Shown piece by piece: positions 60,668 through 64,000 of a stretch of DNA of 64,000 bases. A model generated the notes under the pieces. That model was not told the DNA's origin, made no database searches, and saw only the letters and a list, made by a program, of their open reading frames with translations. The DNA is taken from positions 4,836,001 to 4,900,000 of the forward strand of contig NC_046683.1 of the NCBI RefSeq assembly GCF_009870125.1. The letters are read 5' to 3'. Within the stretch, counting starts at the first letter, position 1, and each line of letters opens with the position of its first letter. A program made the position numbers and the translations under genes. Source of the DNA: Drosophila pseudoobscura. Its lineage: Eukaryota; Arthropoda; Insecta; Diptera; Drosophilidae.

Positions 60668-60700
60668 CCATGATGCAATTATATAAGGTGGTCTCGTCGG
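60668..60700 (+). repeat. Inverted repeat, left arm
   Basis: The arm (core AAGGTGGTCTCGTCGG) pairs with the reverse complement of 61064-61096 at about 31 of 33 positions. The arms enclose about 360 bp, including the TTAA-flanked element. Confidence 0.8.
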
Positions 60701-60794
60701 CAAAAGTCAGTCCCTTAACGTATGCTAGCAATAACTGCGAATGAAAGGCACATAGTATAGTGAGTGTGAGTGAGACGTCATATGTCGATGTTGA

Positions 60795-60978
60795 TTAACC
60801 CTTAACAGCCCCGTTTGGTTTAAAATTTCCTACTATAATACAAAGACTTGAAGTTTTTTTTATACTTTTATTTTTAACAATTTTGAATAAATTTTACATG
60901 AATAAATTTTACTCCCGGAACATGAATCCGGCAAAAAGTGCAATACGTCATTTTTTGTTGGTGGCTCGTAAGGGTTAA
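60795..60978. mobile_element. 184-bp MITE-like element with TTAA ends (piggyBac-type)
   Basis: The element starts TTAACCCTTAACAGCC and ends GGCTCGTAAGGGTTAA. The ends are inverted copies at 14 of 16 positions, including TTAA on both sides. TTAA target duplication with termini starting CCC is the hallmark of piggyBac-type DNA transposons. The interior is AT-rich without an ORF, so it is a non-autonomous MITE if the interpretation holds. Confidence 0.6.
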
Positions 60979-61063
60979 GACTTTATAAAAAAATTCGTCC
61001 GCGAACAACCTTTCAAGCCAAAACGCACTGACAATAAGGGACAACACGAACAAGCTTCGGCTC

Positions 61064-61096
61064 CCGACGAGACCACCTTGTATAATTACATCATGG
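61064..61096 (-). repeat. Inverted repeat, right arm
   Basis: Partner of 60668-60700. Both arms contain ATGATG followed by a similar stretch in sense, so they look like inverted copies of one former sequence rather than random complementarity. Confidence 0.8.
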
Positions 61097-61255
61097 CCCA
61101 GACGAAGAGCGCATGAGCAACATATATACATATTCCTATCACTTTATGGATTTTCTCTTTGTTTCTTGTTTTCTTTTTGCGATATATATTGCAATATATA
61201 TATCACGATATATATTATATTCGTACACATATCATCTCACATCACTAGCGATATC

Positions 61256-61277
61256 CGATAGATAAGCTTGCCTATCG
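61256..61277. promoter_or_regulatory. Palindromic CGATAG...CTATCG upstream of the HP1-derived gene
   Basis: CGATAG at 61256-61261 and CTATCG at 61272-61277 are arranged as a palindrome around AAGCTT, about 230 bp before the start codon. They resemble half-sites of the DRE-type element of fly housekeeping promoters, but no exact TATCGATA is present. Confidence 0.3.
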
Positions 61278-61304
61278 TATCGCGCACCACACAAAATCTA
61301 GAAT

Positions 61305-61497
61305 TTTCCAGACGACAAAGTATTGCCGCACAGAAAAATTTTTAAAGCAGAAGGAATACCCAATACCATCCGAGTGACAAAAACTGGGATAAAGCCAGTG
61401 GAAAGCCAACGGAAAAGTCCCTAAACTTCCCCGAGGAGTCGCTGAAAACGAAGAAGAAGAAGAAGCAAACAAAAGTTGGCCGGAAACATCCGCCGGT
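61305..61497 (+). pseudogene. Decayed chromodomain and hinge of an HP1 gene, now leader sequence
   Basis: Upstream of the chromoshadow ORF, one frame reads CRTEKFLKQKEYPIPSE and then hits a stop (61369-61371 region). Another frame continues KNWDKASGKPTEKSLNFPEE followed by SLKTKKKKKQTK. The order and spacing (RTE, LK, K-YP, SE, W, a NFEESLK-like stretch, basic hinge) follow the HP1 chromodomain, most like HP1b, with at least one frameshift between the halves and another before the chromoshadow frame. The aromatic cage and histone-binding residues are largely lost. It is read as a former N-terminal half that no longer codes. Confidence 0.65.
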
Positions 61498-61797
61498 ATG
61501 GCCCATCCGCAGTACGGCTTCGATCGTGGCTTGAAGCCCCTCAAAATACTGAGCGCAACCTTTGCAAAGGGCCCACTCATGTTCCTGATGAAGTGGCAAG
61601 GCATTGATCAGGCCGACCTGGTGCTCGCCAAAGATGCCATGGAACGCTGCCCGCACCTTATCACGGAGTTCTACGCCGCCAGCCCCGACGGATCAGCCCT
61701 GGAGGTCAATGAGGAGGCCGATGCCGGGCCTGTTAGTAACTACCAGACGTCGGATGAGGAAGACATAGAGTATATACCCGAAGAAGACGACGACTAA
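61498..61797 (+). CDS. HP1-derived protein with chromoshadow domain only
   Basis: This 99-aa intronless ORF starts at a good ATG (CCGGTATGG). Residues 6-59 are a chromoshadow domain (YGFDRGLKPLKILSAT, LMFLMKWQGIDQADLV, ERCPHLITEFY). The tail is acidic (SDEEDIEYIPEEDDD). HP1 proteins bind H3K9me through a chromodomain and dimerise and recruit PxVxL partners through the chromoshadow domain. In the alignment I can make, the dimer-interface Ile is T56 and the PxVxL-contacting Trp is G65, so partner binding is probably altered. An AATAAA at 61860 and a clean frame argue for a transcribed gene. The lack of introns in the shadow domain and the decayed chromodomain upstream suggest an old duplicate or retrocopy of an HP1 paralogue, comparable in architecture to Umbrea/HP6. 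Confidence 0.82.
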   Translation: MAHPQYGFDRGLKPLKILSATFAKGPLMFLMKWQGIDQADLVLAKDAMERCPHLITEFYAASPDGSALEVNEEADAGPVSNYQTSDEEDIEYIPEEDDD

Positions 61798-61859
61798 GCA
61801 GAGACCCCCCATCGGAATGAACTTTGTTCCTTCGTTCGGGCCACAAAAGTCTTTAAAAG

Positions 61860-61865
61860 AATAAA
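61860..61865 (+). terminator. Poly(A) signal of the HP1-derived gene
   Basis: AATAAA lies 63 nt after the stop codon, giving a very short 3' UTR. Confidence 0.6.
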
Positions 61866-62199
61866 ATGGCGTCTGCAGTCGCATAAAATACAAATTTTGT
61901 CTATCTCATTGTCATTGTTCTTCGAATTCTATTTGCATTTTCTTTCGCAGCTTCTTTGTGCGTAGAATTATTCCCAAGCATCGAAGATCTGCAGGATTCC
62001 ATGAAAACTTGAAGCTCTCACGGTCATTGAGGTGACTAGGGTCTTGCTGCGCCCATCGTAGGCTTACACCCACTAATCGGATATCCCCCAAGTAAGTGCG
62101 TTTCCCTTGTTTCTGACTCAGTCTAAAATGATGGCTACAATTTTAGGTCTTTGGCGTGCAGCTTCCTCGCCAGCTTATTGCAGTTGCCTTTCAGGAACA

Positions 62200-62500
62200 T
62201 CAGTTGTTCAAGTATGACGAAAAACGGCGGTAGGTACATGTCCCAGTCTCTGTGATCCTTCTCCAAATACGTCCTTATTGCAGCGAGTATCGTCCGGTTT
62301 ACTCTCTCGGCTGCAATGCCTTGCGGCGGGTATGAACGTCTTCAACAGGAACTGCTTTTCGTTGTCGAAGTGGATCACCTCTCAAAGTCGCAGAGGATTC
62401 AAGAGGTCTTCAATCGAAGATATCGCAGATGTGCCTGGAAATCCGGGGCTATCTCCAAGAGACCGTCCAAATAAACAAAAACGTTTGATCTGAGCTGAGT
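62200..62500 (-). pseudogene. Fused reverse-transcriptase and integrase remnants
   Basis: VFVYLDGLLEIAPDFQAHLR is the RT catalytic-loop region with Asp changed to Gly at the second aspartate. After a stop, VIHFDNEKQF and then ERVNRTILAAIRTYLEKDHR mark the integrase core. More than a kilobase of pol that normally separates these is missing. Confidence 0.65.
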
Positions 62501-62689
62501 CGGGAACACCTCTGCGAGGACTGTGGATCTCCAGAAGTCTATACCCAAGTACATGGCTTGCTCTAGGTACGGGCATATTCAAAACACAATCTCTTTGTTC
62601 ATTCCGTTGTATCCCACCCAGAGTTCTGTTTTGTCGATTATGGACCTGTCGTCCCCAGAGGCTGTCTTGACGATCGAGACCTAATTATC

Positions 62690-62815
62690 CATCTCTACTC
62701 CGAGGTGGGCAAGGAGCTCACGACTGCCATTTCCTAAGACACTAACGGATGCCCCAGTATCTAAGAGTCCAGCAATCGGATGTCCTCTGATCTGCACTTC
62801 GGCAAAAGCTCTGGG
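62690..62815 (-). pseudogene. Retroviral-type aspartic protease remnant
   Basis: The minus strand reads AEVQIRGHPIAGLLDTGASV followed by SVLG, the DTGAS active-site signature with the usual leading hydrophobics. A stop codon follows about 25 codons later, so the fold is incomplete. Confidence 0.75.
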
Positions 62816-62838
62816 ATAGCGTCCTGCTCCTCGTCGAT

Positions 62839-63490
62839 CTAATCATCGAGTCCCTTTTTCACGACTCGCACCGTTTCGGAGTCAACCAAGGGTGTGGTGA
62901 GTCTAGCCGCCAGCCTGCGCATCGCTCTAAAATATTCTTTCACAGATTCGACAGATTTTTGCCATCGCTCATCGCCACCCACTGCTCGGAGCCGGGACAC
63001 CCATTCGTCCTTCAAATCCTCCCATACTTCCGCAGGCCGTTCTCGGACAAATTGCCAATACCACTCCGCCGTCTTCCAGCACTTGGATCCAGATCTGCAT
63101 CGGCTATTCCACGGCGCCAATTCTGGCTCAGCCTCGCCGGCTTCCTTGAGACTGACTGTGGATTCCGTACGGCTTCGTCCTTGGATCTTTTGGGCATGGT
63201 TCCTGTGTTTGGCTCCTGCCAGAGGTAAGCTGGAGACTGCTGATCGCCATTATTATTCTTGCTCCCAACGATGGTCTGGTCTTTTCCCAACCCAGGTCTT
63301 GGATCATTGCCACGTTCTGGCGCAGGGGCGCCACCGCCTCTGTTATGGCCCCCATCAGCTCCTGGCCCTGGCAAACTCCAGCTGTCGCCTTCATCCCCTC
63401 AGTGCCAGGTGTGTCACCGCCTTGCATCTGTCCTTTGAGGTTACCTGGTGGAGGAGTCCTGCGAGTCACCCTACCTGAGATACGGATCAT
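62839..63490 (-). pseudogene. gag-like remnant of the retrotransposon
   Basis: Two overlapping frames remain open. One carries a Pro/Gly/Gln-rich N-terminal part (from 63490); the other carries a Trp/Arg-rich part (WYWQFVRERPAEVWEDLKDE) with helical character typical of the gag capsid region. A frameshift is needed between them. Confidence 0.55.
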
Positions 63491-64000
63491 AATGTTCTGA
63501 ATCTCACTGCAATGCGCAGCAGTCCTCCCATCCTCTCGCTGTTGTGGCTCCTCCTCCCCCCATTCGAATCAATTAGCAATTCATTATTTTGCTTATAATT
63601 TCCATCTAATCTTAAAAATGTTACCTTTACTAACCTACGCCTGCCTATTGATGCCTTCCTCATCGTATTCTTAAGGGGTGCTCATATAAATAAATAGATA
63701 TGGATATCTAATATAATAAATATAAATAATTACATATACATATGTATATAAGGAAGAATATGTAGATAAATATGGACGGACTTAAATTATGATTTTAACA
63801 AATTAAAAAAAAATTGAATTGAAGTAAATAAGTTAAATAAATAACTAATGCTATTCTCTCGCTTCCTAGCAGGCCGAGGGACCCGCACTACGTGGCCAGT
63901 ATGGTTCTCCAGGATCCCCCGACCAGGTGGCGCCATTCCTCGCTTAGCTCTTCACCTTAAATTTTGGCCTTGCCACTCTGTCTAAAACTATTTGCCCCCT

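Larger units (their letters stand above)
62150..64000 (-). mobile_element. Degenerate Ty3/gypsy-type LTR retrotransposon, right end outside the window
   Basis: On the minus strand, gag-like sequence (about 63490-62839), an aspartic protease (LLDTGASVSVLG, about 62815-62690), a reverse-transcriptase piece (VFVYLDGLL, about 62500-62410) and an integrase piece (NRTILAAIRTYLEKD, about 62390-62200) follow in the normal gag-pol order. They are squeezed into under 1.4 kb, so most of RT, RNase H and integrase is deleted. Frames are broken by stops and shifts, and the RT YxDD motif reads YLDG, so it is inactive. A TGGCGCCACCTGG sequence on the minus strand near 63920 could be the primer-binding site, which would place the 5' LTR at the window edge and beyond. 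AT-rich sequence at 63600-63860 may be a secondary insertion or leader. Confidence 0.75.

Overview
This is insect nuclear DNA, almost certainly Drosophila. The genes are intron-split with ordinary GT-AG junctions, and the central gene is the fly voltage-gated K+ channel gene ether-a-go-go (eag). eag is X-linked (Muller element A) in D. melanogaster, so the window is probably X-chromosomal. The density of CA/TG, GA, GATA and hexanucleotide repeats and an extra HP1-derived gene would fit an obscura-group species, but that placement is inference.

Layout. (1) 1-3614 (+): branched-chain amino-acid aminotransferase, six coding exons, with its 3' UTR running to about 4.4 kb. (2) 4756-6243 (-): a convergent, intronless coiled-coil protein of the trichohyalin/plectin-homology (MNS1/CFAP53-like) type. 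(3) 7501-8775 (-): an intact 424-residue ORF that resembles the region in front of the family B DNA polymerase of Maverick/Polinton elements but has no polymerase; a weak candidate micro-gene diverges from it (8995-9550, +). (4) 10070-11341 (+): a secreted pepsin-family aspartic protease with a TATA promoter. (5) 16440-52677 (-): eag, reconstructed here as 14 constitutive coding exons plus two optional ones (51 nt in the PAS region, 291 nt in the C-terminal region). This gives 1176 aa without and 1290 aa with both optional exons. A T-rich stretch (A-rich in mRNA sense) from about 11.8 to 16.4 kb is probably a long eag 3' UTR. (6) 53.3-60.6 kb: non-coding DNA upstream of eag. (7) 60.6-61.1 kb: an inverted repeat enclosing a TTAA-flanked MITE-like element. 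(8) 61498-61797 (+): a small HP1-derived gene that keeps the chromoshadow domain; a decayed, frameshifted chromodomain lies just upstream in what is now leader sequence. (9) 62.15-64.0 kb (-): a shrunken Ty3/gypsy-type retrotransposon with gag, protease, reverse transcriptase and integrase remnants in order, running off the right edge.

These are independent eukaryotic genes, not an operon. The strongest leads for something undescribed are the chromoshadow-only HP1 derivative beside the inverted repeat, and the intact Polinton-derived ORF. The eag model itself is well supported: every exon joins in phase and the product matches the known protein throughout.
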